NCBI GenBank assembly: GCA_001298575.1
Contig: LJCV01000144.1
Span: 23,753 to 87,752 of the forward strand
From: Actinobacteria bacterium OK074
GTDB taxonomy: Bacteria; Actinomycetota; Actinomycetes; Streptomycetales; Streptomycetaceae
Length of the DNA stretch: 64,000 nucleotides
Direction of reading: 5' to 3'
A program made the position numbers and the translations under genes. The notes beneath the pieces are model-generated. The model had not been told where the DNA came from. It ran no database searches and saw only the letters and a list, made by a program, of their open reading frames with translations. Below, piece by piece: positions 32,926-41,740 of the stretch. The first letter of the stretch is position 1. Every line of letters starts with the position of its first letter.

Positions 32926-34937
32926 AGTACCGCGAACGGTTCGACCGCCCGGTGGTCCAGGAGGACGTCTGGATCCCCACCCGGGACGGCCGGACCCGGC
33001 TGCACGCCCGCGTCTGGAAGCCCGCCGACGCGGACACCGACCCCGTGCCCGCGCTCCTCGAATACCTCCCGTACCGCAAGAGCGACTGGACCGCGCCCCG
33101 CGACGCCCAGCGCCACCCCTGGTACGCCGGGCACGGCTACGCCTCGGTCCGCGTCGACATCCGCGGCCACGGCGACAGCGAGGGCACCCCCGGCGACGAG
33201 TACGACGCACAGGAACTGGCCGACGGCGTCGACGTCGTCAACTGGCTTGCCGCACAACCCTGGTGCACCGGCAAGGTGGGCATGTTCGGCATCTCCTGGG
33301 GCGGCTTCAACTCCCTCCAGATCGCCGCCCTCGCCCCCGAACCGCTCAAGGCGATCGTCACCGTCTGCTCCACCGACGACCGCTACGACAACGACGTCCA
33401 CTACACGGGCGGCGCCGTCCTCGGCATCGACATGCTCGCCTGGGCCGGCACCATGCTCGCCTTCGCCGCCCGCCCGCCGGACCCCGCGAGCGTCGGCGCC
33501 GACCGCCGGCTGCCGATGTGGCGCGAGCGCCTCGACGCCCTCGAACCCTTCCTGCACACGTGGTTGGCGCACCAGCAGCGCGACGACTACTGGCGGCACG
33601 GCAGCGTCTGCGAGGACTACGGGTCGGTCAAGGCCGCGGTGCTCGCGGTCGGCGGCTGGCTCGACCCCTACCGCGACGCCGTGCTGCGGCTCGTCGAACA
33701 CCTGCCGAGTGACCGGGTGCGGGGGCTGATCGGACCCTGGTCGCACCAGTACCCGGACCGGGGCCTGCCGCCCGGCCCCGCGATCGGCTTCCTCCAGGAG
33801 ACCCTGCGCTGGTGGGACCACTGGCTCAAGGACCAGGACACGGGGGTGATGGACGATCCCCTGCTCCGGTCCTGGATCAACGACCCCGTCCCGCCCGCCA
33901 CTTCGTACGACGTCATGCCGGGCCGCTGGGTCGGCGACCACGACTGGCCCTCGCCGAAGGTCACTTGGGACGAACGCCCGCTGGGCACCTCGGGCGACCC
34001 CGGCGCCCCGGTTGTCGTATGCTCGCCGCTGCACACCGGCATCGACGCCGGGCGCTTCTTCCCCTTCGGCAACGCCAGTGATCTGCCGCCCGACCAGCGG
34101 GAGGAGGACGGGCGTTCGGTGTGCTTCGACTCCGCGCCGCTGGAGGCACGCGTCGAGATCCTCGGCCGGCCGCGCGTCCGGCTGCGCCTGGACAGCACCA
34201 CCCCGCGCGCGCATGTCATTGCCCGGGTGTGCGACGTGGCCCCCGACGGCTCCTCCACGCTCGTCACGCGCGGCGTGCTCAACCTGCTCAGCAGGCACGG
34301 GCGCGAGCGGGCCGTCGAGTGGACCCCGGGCACCTACGAGGACGTCGAGTTCGAGCTGAACGGCATCGGGTACGCCTTCCCGCCCGGCCACCGCATCCGG
34401 GTCGCCGTGAGCGACACCTACTGGCCGTGGGTGTGGCCGCACGGCGAACGCGGCGAGCTGCGGGTCCAACCGGCCGACAGCGCGCTGCTGTTGCCCGTAC
34501 GGCAGCCGGGCGAGGAACCCCCGATCCGCTTCGAGGAACCCGAACAGGCGCCCCCGCTCCCGGTGTCGTACGACGCGCCCGCCGCACCCCGGCCCGAACG
34601 GCTGGTCACCCGGGACGTGGCCACGGGGGAGTGGACCCTGGAGGTCGACCCCAACTACGGCGGCTCGCGCACCTATCCGGACGGGCTCAAGTACGAGGAG
34701 AGCGCCCGCGAGACCTACCGCGTCCGCGGCGACGACCCGCTGTCCGCGTCCGCGGTCTCCGAATGGACGATCCGGTTGCGGCGCGGCGAGGATGACGACG
34801 CCGAGGTGGTGGCCCGCACCGAACTGCGCGCCACCGCCACGGACTTCATCATGGACAGCCGTCTGGAAGCACGGGCGAACGGAGAGACAGTGGCCAAGCG
34901 CGCATGGCACCGCACCACCCCGAGGACGTCGGGATGA
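32922..34937 (+). CDS. CocE/NonD-family alpha/beta hydrolase
   Basis: A 671-residue serine hydrolase of the cocaine esterase/X-Pro dipeptidyl peptidase family. The nucleophile lies in GISWGGFNS, with FVRVDIRGHGDSEG before it, and the acid/base region in LIGPWSHQYPDRG. The C-terminal jelly-roll domain of the family follows (residues about 370-670). No signal peptide is seen, so it acts on imported substrate. ATG 32922 overlaps the ATPase stop (ATGA). It would cleave an ester or N-acyl bond of the transported compound; which one is not known. Confidence 0.92.
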   Translation: MKYRERFDRPVVQEDVWIPTRDGRTRLHARVWKPADADTDPVPALLEYLPYRKSDWTAPRDAQRHPWYAGHGYASVRVDIRGHGDSEGTPGDEYDAQELADGVDVVNWLAAQPWCTGKVGMFGISWGGFNSLQIAALAPEPLKAIVTVCSTDDRYDNDVHYTGGAVLGIDMLAWAGTMLAFAARPPDPASVGADRRLPMWRERLDALEPFLHTWLAHQQRDDYWRHGSVCEDYGSVKAAVLAVGGWLDPYRDAVLRLVEHLPSDRVRGLIGPWSHQYPDRGLPPGPAIGFLQETLRWWDHWLKDQDTGVMDDPLLRSWINDPVPPATSYDVMPGRWVGDHDWPSPKVTWDERPLGTSGDPGAPVVVCSPLHTGIDAGRFFPFGNASDLPPDQREEDGRSVCFDSAPLEARVEILGRPRVRLRLDSTTPRAHVIARVCDVAPDGSSTLVTRGVLNLLSRHGRERAVEWTPGTYEDVEFELNGIGYAFPPGHRIRVAVSDTYWPWVWPHGERGELRVQPADSALLLPVRQPGEEPPIRFEEPEQAPPLPVSYDAPAAPRPERLVTRDVATGEWTLEVDPNYGGSRTYPDGLKYEESARETYRVRGDDPLSASAVSEWTIRLRRGEDDDAEVVARTELRATATDFIMDSRLEARANGETVAKRAWHRTTPRTSG

Positions 34938-34984
34938 CGGCGTCCGGGCGCCCGCGGTCCACGGAGGAGCCGAAGGAGGCGGCG

Positions 34985-35668
34985 ATGGCCACCAAGTCCC
35001 CCCGCACGCCGCGCGGTCCACGCCGTGCCGTCGCCGCCGCCGACCGCACCCGGCAGCCCACCGAGGTGCGCCGCCGGCTGATCGTGGAGGCCGCCGTCCC
35101 GTTGATCGGGGAGCGCGGCTACGCCTCCGTCGGGGTGCGCGACGTGGCCGCCGCGGCCGGGGTGTCCGTCGGCACGGTGACGTACCACTTCGGCAGCGTC
35201 CAGGAGATCCTCTCCGAGGCGATGGTCCTGCACATCGAGCGCTACTACACGGCGCTCAGCGAGGCCGCGCAGCGGGCGACGAGCGGTGCCGAGGCGCTGC
35301 GGCTGCTGGTGGACGCGCTGTTCACCGAGGACACCGACCGGCACTGGCGGATGTGGTTCGACTACTGGAACGCCGGCGAACAGGGCACGGACGAGGCGTT
35401 CGCCCGCGGCCAGGGCGAGCGCTACGAGGCATGGCACCGCCAGATCCGCGCACTGGCCGAACGGGCCGTGGCCGACGAGGAGTTCAGCGCCGCAGGCACA
35501 GGCGCAGGCACCGACCTCGACGGCTTCACCGTCCGCTTCGCCGCCCTCGCCGACGGCCTCGCCCTGCAACGGCTGCGCCAGGCACCGCCGTTGAGCACCG
35601 AGGACGCCCGGCGCCACCTCAACCGCTTCGTCGAGACGGAACTGGGGTTGCGGGCGACAGGGCCGTGA
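34985..35668 (+). CDS. TetR-family regulator of the import operon
   Basis: A 227-residue TetR regulator. The HTH is VRRRLIVEAAVPLIGERGYASVGVRDVAAAAGVSVGTVTYHFGS, followed by a helical ligand domain with WRMWFDYWNAG. AAGGAGG 6 bases before ATG 34985 decides the start. An in-frame ATG at 34934 overlaps the hydrolase stop (ATGA) and would add 17 residues; a weaker choice. It closes the transport operon and could sense the imported compound. Its own operator is not identified. Confidence 0.88.
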   Translation: MATKSPRTPRGPRRAVAAADRTRQPTEVRRRLIVEAAVPLIGERGYASVGVRDVAAAAGVSVGTVTYHFGSVQEILSEAMVLHIERYYTALSEAAQRATSGAEALRLLVDALFTEDTDRHWRMWFDYWNAGEQGTDEAFARGQGERYEAWHRQIRALAERAVADEEFSAAGTGAGTDLDGFTVRFAALADGLALQRLRQAPPLSTEDARRHLNRFVETELGLRATGP

Positions 35669-35828
35669 CCCGGCGGCCGGGCGGTCGACGGCCGCACCGT
35701 CGCCCACCCGGCCGCACACGGAGCGTGACCGCGTCGGGCGGCATTGTCCCCTTTCGCCGCGCGACCCGGCCGAGGTGTGGCTAGCGTGAGGGGGGACAGC
35801 CGACCGCCGTCCGGAGAAGGTGCACGTC

Positions 35829-36623
35829 ATGGCCGCACAACCCGAGGGAACGCCCTGCTGGGCCGACGCGATGTTCAGCGATGTCGAGGGGGCCAAGAGT
35901 TTCTACGGCGCCGTACTCGGCTGGACCTTCGGTGAGGCGTCGTCCGAGTACGGCAACTACACGCAGGCGTACGCGAACGGCAAGGCCGTCGCCGCCGTCG
36001 TACCGCCGATGCCCGGGCAGGAGGGGCAGTCGGCGTGGTGCCTGTACTTCGCCTCGCCCGACGCCGCCGCGACCGCCACGAAGATCCGGGACAACGGCGG
36101 CGAGGTGCTGATGGAGCCGATGCGGGTCGGCGACTTCGGCACCATGGCGCTGGCCCGGGACCCCGCGGGCGCCGCCTTCGGCGTCTGGCAGGCGGGCGTC
36201 CACGAGGGCTTCGAGGCGCGGAACGTGCCCGGCGCCTACTGCTGGGCCGAGGTCTTCACCCGCGACCCCGCCAGGACGGACGCGTTCCTCGGCGCCGTCT
36301 TCCCCTACCGGGCCAAGCAGGTGGAGGACGACGCGGTCGACTTCCGGATCTTCGACCTCGGCGCGGACGCCGTGCTGGGCCGGATGAGGATGGGCGACGA
36401 GTTCCCGCCCGAGATCCCGTCGTACGTCAACGTCTACTTCACCGTCGAGGACTGCGACGCCGCCGTGAAGACGGCCACCGAGCGCGGTGCCGTCCTACGG
36501 TTCGGCCCGATGAGCAGCCCGTTCGGCCGGTTCGCGGCACTGAGCGACCCGCAGGGCGCCGCCTTCTCGGTCATCGACGTCACCACCACCGAGGGAGAGT
36601 TGCCGAAGCTGCGCGAGGTCTGA
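35829..36623 (+). CDS. Two-domain VOC/glyoxalase-like protein
   Basis: A 264-residue protein made of two vicinal oxygen chelate repeats. Domain one starts CWADAMFSDVEGAKSFYGAVLGWTF and ends with DPAGAAFGVWQAG. Domain two starts YCWAEVFTRDPARTDAFLGAVFPY and ends DPQGAAFSVIDVT. Such duplicates are common in Streptomyces (hydroxylase or resistance annotation) without a proven reaction. ATG 35829 has GGAGAAGG upstream; a GTG at 35820 is the alternative. TAGCGT at 35782 is a fair -10 box. It stands alone, with a strong hairpin after it. Confidence 0.88.
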   Translation: MAAQPEGTPCWADAMFSDVEGAKSFYGAVLGWTFGEASSEYGNYTQAYANGKAVAAVVPPMPGQEGQSAWCLYFASPDAAATATKIRDNGGEVLMEPMRVGDFGTMALARDPAGAAFGVWQAGVHEGFEARNVPGAYCWAEVFTRDPARTDAFLGAVFPYRAKQVEDDAVDFRIFDLGADAVLGRMRMGDEFPPEIPSYVNVYFTVEDCDAAVKTATERGAVLRFGPMSSPFGRFAALSDPQGAAFSVIDVTTTEGELPKLREV

Positions 36624-36652
36624 CCCGCGGGCACGGGAGACCGGACCGTACG

Positions 36653-36690
36653 GCCATGGGCCGGGCCCCGCCGGGGGTCCGGCCCATGGC
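36653..36690. terminator. 12-bp perfect stem-loop directly before the RNase H start
   Basis: GCCATGGGCCGG (36653-36664) pairs with CCGGCCCATGGC (36679-36690) over a 14-base loop. It lies 29 bases after the VOC stop and abuts ATG 36691. It can end the VOC transcript, or it may hide or regulate the RNase H ribosome entry site. Confidence 0.65.
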
Positions 36691-36702
36691 ATGATCGGGC
36701 GC

Positions 36703-37386
36703 ATGCTCGAACGTGTAGTGGCCGCCTGTGACGGAGCGTCGAAGGGAAACCCCGGACCCGCGGGCTGGGCCTGGGTCGTCGCCGACGACACCGAGAACCC
36801 CACCCGCTGGGAGGCCGGCCCACTGGGCACGGCCACCAACAACGTCGCCGAACTCACCGCGCTGGAACGCCTGTTGAGCGCGGTCGCGGCCGACGTACCG
36901 CTGGAGATCCGGATGGACTCCCAGTACGCGATGAAGGCCGTCACCACCTGGCTGCCCGGCTGGAAGCGCAAGGGGTGGAAGACCGCCGCCGGAAAGCCGG
37001 TCGCCAACCAGGAGTTGGTGGAACGCATCGACACGCTCCTGGAGGGGCGCTCGGTGGAGTTCCGCTACGTGCCCGCCCACCAGGTCGACGGGGACCGGCT
37101 GAACGACTTCGCGGACCGCGCGGCCAGCCAGGCGGCGGTGGTGCAGGAGGCGGCGGGCAGCGACCTCGGGTCGCCGGAGCCGCCGGTTGCCTCCGGCGGT
37201 AAGACGGCGACGGTGGTGCGGAAGGAGCAGGGCGGCGCCAAGTCCGCGTCCGGGACGGCGTCTTCGTCCCGCACGCTCAAGGCGAAGTTTCCCGGGCGGT
37301 GTGTCTGCGGTCGGTCGTATGGGGCGGGGGAGTCCATCTCCAAGAACTCTCAAGGGTGGGGGCATCCTGACTGCCGCGCTTTGTGA
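36703..37386 (+). CDS. RNase H-family protein with C-terminal zinc-ribbon-like tail
   Basis: A 227-residue protein. Residues 1-135 are a type I RNase H domain with the four acidic residues: ACDGASKGNPGP, NNVAELTALERLL, RMDSQYAMKAV and DRLNDFADRAA. It would cut RNA in RNA-DNA hybrids. After a Ser/Lys-rich linker, the last 30 residues hold CVCG...GWGHPDC, a possible Cys3His metal site that is not part of classical RNase HI. ATG 36703 is chosen because the conserved fold begins right after it; ATG 36691 directly abuts the hairpin. No Shine-Dalgarno sequence is seen. Confidence 0.85.
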   Translation: MLERVVAACDGASKGNPGPAGWAWVVADDTENPTRWEAGPLGTATNNVAELTALERLLSAVAADVPLEIRMDSQYAMKAVTTWLPGWKRKGWKTAAGKPVANQELVERIDTLLEGRSVEFRYVPAHQVDGDRLNDFADRAASQAAVVQEAAGSDLGSPEPPVASGGKTATVVRKEQGGAKSASGTASSSRTLKAKFPGRCVCGRSYGAGESISKNSQGWGHPDCRAL

Positions 37387-37427
37387 TCGTGCCCGCGCGG
37401 GTTGTTTGTGGCTGATCGCGCAGTTCC

Positions 37428-37450
37428 CCGCGCCCCTTTCAGGGGCGCGG
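37428..37450. terminator. Common Streptomyces intergenic stem-loop
   Basis: CCGCGCCCCT (37428-37437), loop TTC, and AGGGGCGCGG (37441-37450), a perfect 10-bp stem followed by TTTGCTG. This is the widespread 'CAGTTCCCCGCGCCCCT' element found after many Streptomyces genes. It ends the RNase H transcript. Confidence 0.85.
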
Positions 37451-37514
37451 TTTGCTGCTAACCTGCGGGCTTCACTGACCGCAGAGCGCAACTGATCAAC
37501 TACTGGGAGTGCGC

Positions 37515-38729
37515 GTGAAGATCGCGTGCGTCGGTGGCGGGCCCGCGAACCTGTACTTCTCGATCCTGATGAAGCTCCAGGACCCGTCCCACGACATCAC
37601 CGTCCATGAGCGGAACCCCGCCGGAGCCACCTACGGCTGGGGCGTGACCTACTGGGCGGGCCTGCTCGACAAGCTGCACGCGTGCGATCCCGTATCGGCC
37701 GCCGCCGTCCGCGACGCCTCCGTACGCTGGAACACCGGCACGGCCCGTGTCCGCGACCACGTCACCGTCCACCCCGGCGACGAGGGCTTCGGCATCGGCC
37801 GGCACACCCTCCTCGACGTGCTCGGCGCCCGGGCCGCGTCCCTCGGCGTCCGGATCTCCTACGAGGACGAGATCGGCCCCGGCGACCCGCTGCCCGAGGC
37901 GGACCTCGTCGTCGCGGGCGACGGCGTCAACAGCACGGTGCGCGGCCGGCACACCGACCACTTCGGCAGCGAGGTCGCGCTCGGCCGCAACCGGTACATC
38001 TGGCTCGGCACCACCAAGGTCTTCGACTCCTTCACCTTCGCCTTCGTCGAGACCGAGCACGGCTGGATCTGGTGCTACGGCTACGGGTTCAGCGCGGAGC
38101 AGAGCACCTGCGTCGTCGAGTGCGCCCCCGAGACCTGGAGCGGGCTCGGCCTGGACCGGCTCGACGCGGCCGACGGGCTCGCGCTGCTGGAGAAGCTGTT
38201 CGCCGACGTCCTCGACGGGCACCGACTCATCGGGCGCGACCGGGCCGACGGCGCCGCCGAGTGGCTGAACTTCCGCACCCTCACCAACCGCACCTGGCAC
38301 CGCGACGGCACCGTCCTGATCGGCGACGCCGCCCACACCACGCACTACTCCATCGGCGCGGGCACCACCCTCGCCCTGGAGGACGCCATCGCCCTGGCCG
38401 CCGCCCTGCGCGAGCACCCCGGCCCGCAGGAGCGTCCGGCCGCGCTCGCCGGGTACGAGCGCGCCCGCCGGGCGGAACTGTTGCAGCAGCAGAGCGCCGC
38501 CCGCTACAGCGCCCGCTGGTACGAGAACCTGCCGCGCTACATGCACCTCCCGCCCGAGCAGATGTTCGCCCTGCTCGGACAGCGGCACTCGCCGCTGCTG
38601 CCGTACGTTCCGCCGCAGCTCTACTACCGGATCGACCGCGCGGCCGGGCAGTTGGAGGCACTGCGCCGCTTCAAGCGCTGGCTGGGCCCGCGCCTGGCCC
38701 GCCGGACACAGGCGCGGGCGCTGCGGTAG
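37515..38729 (+). CDS. FAD-dependent aromatic monooxygenase (anthraniloyl/salicylyl-CoA hydroxylase-like)
   Basis: A 404-residue flavoprotein monooxygenase. The N-terminal dinucleotide site is KIACVGGGPANLYFSILMKL, followed by YGWGVTYWAGLLDKL. The middle motif DLVVAGDGVNSTVR and the late FAD motif DGTVLIGDAAHTTHYSIGAGTTLALEDAIALAAAL are complete. The start and the WGVTYW segment resemble the salicylyl-CoA and anthraniloyl-CoA monooxygenase group. GTG 37515 has GGGAG 8 bases upstream; GTG 37509 is the alternative. No pathway partner lies next to it. Confidence 0.88.
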   Translation: MKIACVGGGPANLYFSILMKLQDPSHDITVHERNPAGATYGWGVTYWAGLLDKLHACDPVSAAAVRDASVRWNTGTARVRDHVTVHPGDEGFGIGRHTLLDVLGARAASLGVRISYEDEIGPGDPLPEADLVVAGDGVNSTVRGRHTDHFGSEVALGRNRYIWLGTTKVFDSFTFAFVETEHGWIWCYGYGFSAEQSTCVVECAPETWSGLGLDRLDAADGLALLEKLFADVLDGHRLIGRDRADGAAEWLNFRTLTNRTWHRDGTVLIGDAAHTTHYSIGAGTTLALEDAIALAAALREHPGPQERPAALAGYERARRAELLQQQSAARYSARWYENLPRYMHLPPEQMFALLGQRHSPLLPYVPPQLYYRIDRAAGQLEALRRFKRWLGPRLARRTQARALR

Positions 38730-38782
38730 GGGCGTACGGGGCGGTAGGGGCGTACGGGGCGGTAGGGGGCCTACGGGGCGGA
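38729..38782. repeat. Three 18-bp tandem repeats overlapping a stop codon
   Basis: GGGGCGTACGGGGCGGTA occurs at 38729-38746 and again at 38747-38764, with a third degenerate copy to 38782. The first base is the last base of the TAG stop of the monooxygenase, and each unit ends so that TAG is recreated. A second degenerate array of about 35 bases (GGCGCGAG...AGGCGGCCGGTTCCC) follows to about 38870. Confidence 0.75.
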
Positions 38783-38927
38783 GGGCGCCCGGGGCGGGAC
38801 CCGGTCCCCGGCGCGAGTCGCTCCCCAGGCGGCCGGTTCCCGGCGCGAGCCGCCCCCCCCAGGCGGCCGGTTCCCCGTGCGGACCGCCCCCGAAAGCGGT
38901 CGTTGCATGGCACACTCACTCGATAGG

Positions 38928-38943
38928 GTGAATTCGCGTTCAC
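38928..38943. promoter_or_regulatory. GTGAA-N6-TTCAC inverted repeat, candidate TetR operator
   Basis: GTGAA (38928-38932) and TTCAC (38939-38943) lie 41 bases before the MFS start. The MFS gene is co-transcribed with a TetR gene, so this is a likely operator for autoregulation of the pair. Confidence 0.5.
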
Positions 38944-38983
38944 CTCGTCCCCTCGTGCTGCCCGCGTCACCGCTGGAGTGTCC

Positions 38984-40486
38984 ATGACCGCGATACCCGC
39001 CCCGTCCGCCCACTCCGGCACCTCCTCCGGCGCGGGCGGACGGAGCGGACTCCGCGCCCGGTTCACCGTCCCGGTGCTGGCGTTCTGCGGGATCCTCTAC
39101 GCCGTCATGCAGACCATCGTGGTGCCGCTGCTGCCCGACCTGCCACGGCTGACCCACTCCTCCGCGAGCGCCGTCTCGTGGATGGTCACCGCCACCCTCC
39201 TCTCCGGCGCGGTCTTCACCCCCGTCCTGGGCCGGGCCGGTGACATGTACGGCAAACGGCGGGTGCTGCTCGCCGGGCTCGGCGTGATGACCCTCGGCTC
39301 GGTCCTGTGCGCCTCCACCTCCCACATCGGCGTCCTCATCGCCGCGCGGGCCCTGCAAGGCGTGGGCTCGGCCGTCGTACCGCTCTCGATCAGCATCCTG
39401 CGCGACGAACTCCCGCCCGAGCGCACCGGATCCGCGGTGGCGATGATGAGTTCCACCATCGGTATCGGCGCCGGGCTCGGACTGCCGGCGGCGGCGCTGC
39501 TCGTGCAGTACACCGACTGGCACACCATGTTCTGGGCCGTGGTCGGCGTCGACGCCCTCGGCATGGCGCTGGTGTGGTGGGCGGTGCCCGAGTCCCCGGT
39601 GCGCGAACCCGGCCGGTTCGACATCACGGGCGCGCTGGGCCTGGCCCTGGGGCTGGTCTGCCTGCTGCTCGGCGTGTCGCAGGGCGGCGACTGGGGCTGG
39701 GGCAGCCCGCGGATCCTGAGCCTGTTCGCGGCCACCGTCGTCGTGCTCGGCCTGTGGTGGTGGCAGCAGGGGCGCGCGGAACGCCCCCTGGTCGACGTAC
39801 GGCTCGCCTCCCGGCCCGGGGTCGCCCTGCCCCACCTGACCGCCCTGCTCGTCGGCTTCGGCTTCTACGCCAACACCCTGGTGACCGCACAGCTGGTCCA
39901 GGCGCCGAAGGCCACCGGCTACGGGCTCGGGCTGTCCATCGTGGAGACGGGCCTGGTCCTGCTGCCGGGCGGCGTGATCATGCTGCTCCTGTCGCCGGTC
40001 TCCGCCCGCATCTCGACGGCCCGGGGCCCGCGCATCACCCTGGCCATCGGCGCGGTCGTCATCGCCCTCGGCTACGCCGTACGGATCGCGGACAGCCGCA
40101 GCGTGGTGATGATCATCCTGGGGGCGGGGGTGGTGAACGCCGGTACGACCCTCGCGTACTCGGCGCTGCCCACCCAGATCCTGCGGGCCGTACCGGCGAA
40201 CCAGACCGCGTCCGCCAACGGCGTCAACGTCCTGATGCGCACCATCGGCCAGGCCACGTGCAGCGCCGCCGTCGCCGCCGTCCTGGTCCACCACACCAGC
40301 CTCGTCGGCGGCCTGCCCATCCCCACCCTGCTCGGCTACCAGCTGGCGTTCGGGATGGCCGGCGTCGTCGCCCTGGTGGCCTCCGTCGCCGCGCTCTCGA
40401 TCCCCGCCGACCCCAAGTCCCGCACCCCCCGCGGTGGCGAGGACGGCACCCGGGCACCGCGCGACGAGGCGCTGGAGGGGGCGTGA
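38984..40486 (+). CDS. MFS multidrug exporter (DHA2-like)
   Basis: A 500-residue drug:H+ antiporter of the 14-helix type. Motif A is GRAGDMYGKRRVLL, motif C-like GIGAGLGLPAAALL lies in helix 5, and the first helix is VPVLAFCGILYAVMQTIVVPLLPDL. The C-terminus is a charged tail. ATG 38984 has GGAG 5 bases upstream; GTG 38978 overlaps that site and is unlikely. Its stop overlaps the TetR gene start, and an operator-like repeat lies upstream, the usual layout for an inducible efflux pump. The exported drug is unknown. Confidence 0.9.
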   Translation: MTAIPAPSAHSGTSSGAGGRSGLRARFTVPVLAFCGILYAVMQTIVVPLLPDLPRLTHSSASAVSWMVTATLLSGAVFTPVLGRAGDMYGKRRVLLAGLGVMTLGSVLCASTSHIGVLIAARALQGVGSAVVPLSISILRDELPPERTGSAVAMMSSTIGIGAGLGLPAAALLVQYTDWHTMFWAVVGVDALGMALVWWAVPESPVREPGRFDITGALGLALGLVCLLLGVSQGGDWGWGSPRILSLFAATVVVLGLWWWQQGRAERPLVDVRLASRPGVALPHLTALLVGFGFYANTLVTAQLVQAPKATGYGLGLSIVETGLVLLPGGVIMLLLSPVSARISTARGPRITLAIGAVVIALGYAVRIADSRSVVMIILGAGVVNAGTTLAYSALPTQILRAVPANQTASANGVNVLMRTIGQATCSAAVAAVLVHHTSLVGGLPIPTLLGYQLAFGMAGVVALVASVAALSIPADPKSRTPRGGEDGTRAPRDEALEGA

Positions 40487-41061
40487 GCGGGGACACCGCT
40501 GTCGGCGCGCCGCCCACCCGCCGGGACGCGGAGGCGACGAAGGCGTCCATCCTGCGCGCGACCCGCAAACTGCTCGCCCGCCGCCCCCGGGCGGACATCA
40601 CGCTGAAGGAGATCGCCGAACGGGTCGGGGTCAGCCCACCGCTGATCCTGAAGTACTTCGGCAGCAAGGACGGCCTCTTCTCCCACGTCGTCTCCTTCGA
40701 GGCCGACGCCCCCGCCCTGTTCGACGCGCCCCTGGAGGACCTGGGCCGCCACCTGGTGCGCCACGTCCTGCTCAGCCAGACGCAGCAGGACGCCGACCCG
40801 ATCCTGCGCATCGCCTTCGCCCCGCTGCACGGCCCGCACGGCGACGAACTGCGCGCCAACTTCCGCACCCAGATCACCGAACGCCTGGCCGACCGCCTCC
40901 CCGGCCCCGACCCGCACCTACGCGCGGAACTCGCCGTCGCCACCCTCCTCGGCCTCGGCGTCATGTACGGCATCGCCCGCGCCCCACATGTACGGGCCAC
41001 CCCGATCGACGAACTCGCGAACCGGTACGGCCCGCTGATCCAGGGGCAGTTGACGCCCTGA
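40483..41061 (+). CDS. TetR-family regulator of the MFS exporter
   Basis: A 192-residue TetR regulator. HTH: TKASILRATRKLLARRPRADITLKEIAERVGVSPPLILKYFGSKDGLF. The C-terminal domain resembles the TetR_C subgroup with HGPHGDELRANF and a final LLGLGVMYGIARAP helix. GTG 40483 overlaps the MFS stop and is preceded by GGAGGGGGC. It most likely represses the two-gene operon from the GTGAA-N6-TTCAC site. Confidence 0.9.
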   Translation: MSGDTAVGAPPTRRDAEATKASILRATRKLLARRPRADITLKEIAERVGVSPPLILKYFGSKDGLFSHVVSFEADAPALFDAPLEDLGRHLVRHVLLSQTQQDADPILRIAFAPLHGPHGDELRANFRTQITERLADRLPGPDPHLRAELAVATLLGLGVMYGIARAPHVRATPIDELANRYGPLIQGQLTP

Positions 41062-41072
41062 ACCGTGGGGCG

Positions 41073-41702
41073 TCAGTTCACGCCCCGCGGCCGGAACTGC
41101 ACACTGATCCGTGCCCCGCTCGTCCGGCCGCTCTTGGGGATCGCGTGTTCCCAGGTGCGTTGGCAGGAGCCGCCCATCACGATCAGGTCGCCGTGGCCCA
41201 GCGGGAAGCGGTGGGCCGCGGCGCCGCCGCCGTCCGGGCGCAGGGCCAGGTCGCGTGGGGTGCCCAGGGAGAGGATGGCCACCATGGTGTCCTCGCGTGC
41301 GCCCCGGCCGGTCCGGTCGCCGTGCCAGGCCACGCTGTCGCGGCCGTCGCGGTAGTGGCACAGCCCGGCGGTGACGAAGGGCTCGCCCAACTCGGCGGCG
41401 TAGTGGGCGGAGAGGGCCTCCCGCGCCTCGGCCAGGACCGGGTGCGGCAGGGGTTCACCGGCGCGGTAGTACGCGAGCAGGCGGGGGACGTCGACGGTGC
41501 GGTCGTACATCCTGCGGCGCTCGGCGTGCCACGGTACGTCGGTGGCCAGCTGTTCGAACAGCGTGTCCGCCCCGCCGAGCCATCCCGGCAGCAGGTCGAC
41601 CCACGCGCCGGAGCCGAGCGGGGTGCGCCGCAGGCCGGTGAGCGGGGCGAGCCGCAGATCGTCGGTCTGGTCGAAGAGGGAGCCCTGGAGGTGCGTGGCC
41701 AT
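41073..41702 (-). CDS. alkB: AlkB-type 2-oxoglutarate/Fe(II) dioxygenase
   Basis: A 209-residue DNA/RNA alkylation-repair dioxygenase. Iron ligands are in VAWHGDRTG (His, Asp) and RTWEHAIPKS (His), and the 2-oxoglutarate Arg pair is in RISVQFRPR. MGGSCQRTWEHAIPK is the usual AlkB C-terminal block. It oxidatively removes N1-methyladenine and N3-methylcytosine lesions. The gene is convergent with the TetR gene (11-base gap) and stands alone. Confidence 0.92.
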   Translation of the reverse strand: MATHLQGSLFDQTDDLRLAPLTGLRRTPLGSGAWVDLLPGWLGGADTLFEQLATDVPWHAERRRMYDRTVDVPRLLAYYRAGEPLPHPVLAEAREALSAHYAAELGEPFVTAGLCHYRDGRDSVAWHGDRTGRGAREDTMVAILSLGTPRDLALRPDGGGAAAHRFPLGHGDLIVMGGSCQRTWEHAIPKSGRTSGARISVQFRPRGVN

Positions 41703-41740
41703 GACGGCAGTCTAGCGTCTTAATCGAAATCTTGTTCGAG

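Noticed and set aside
38729..38870. CRISPR array
   Set aside because: The units are 18 and about 35 bases and directly adjacent without unique spacers; no cas genes are present.
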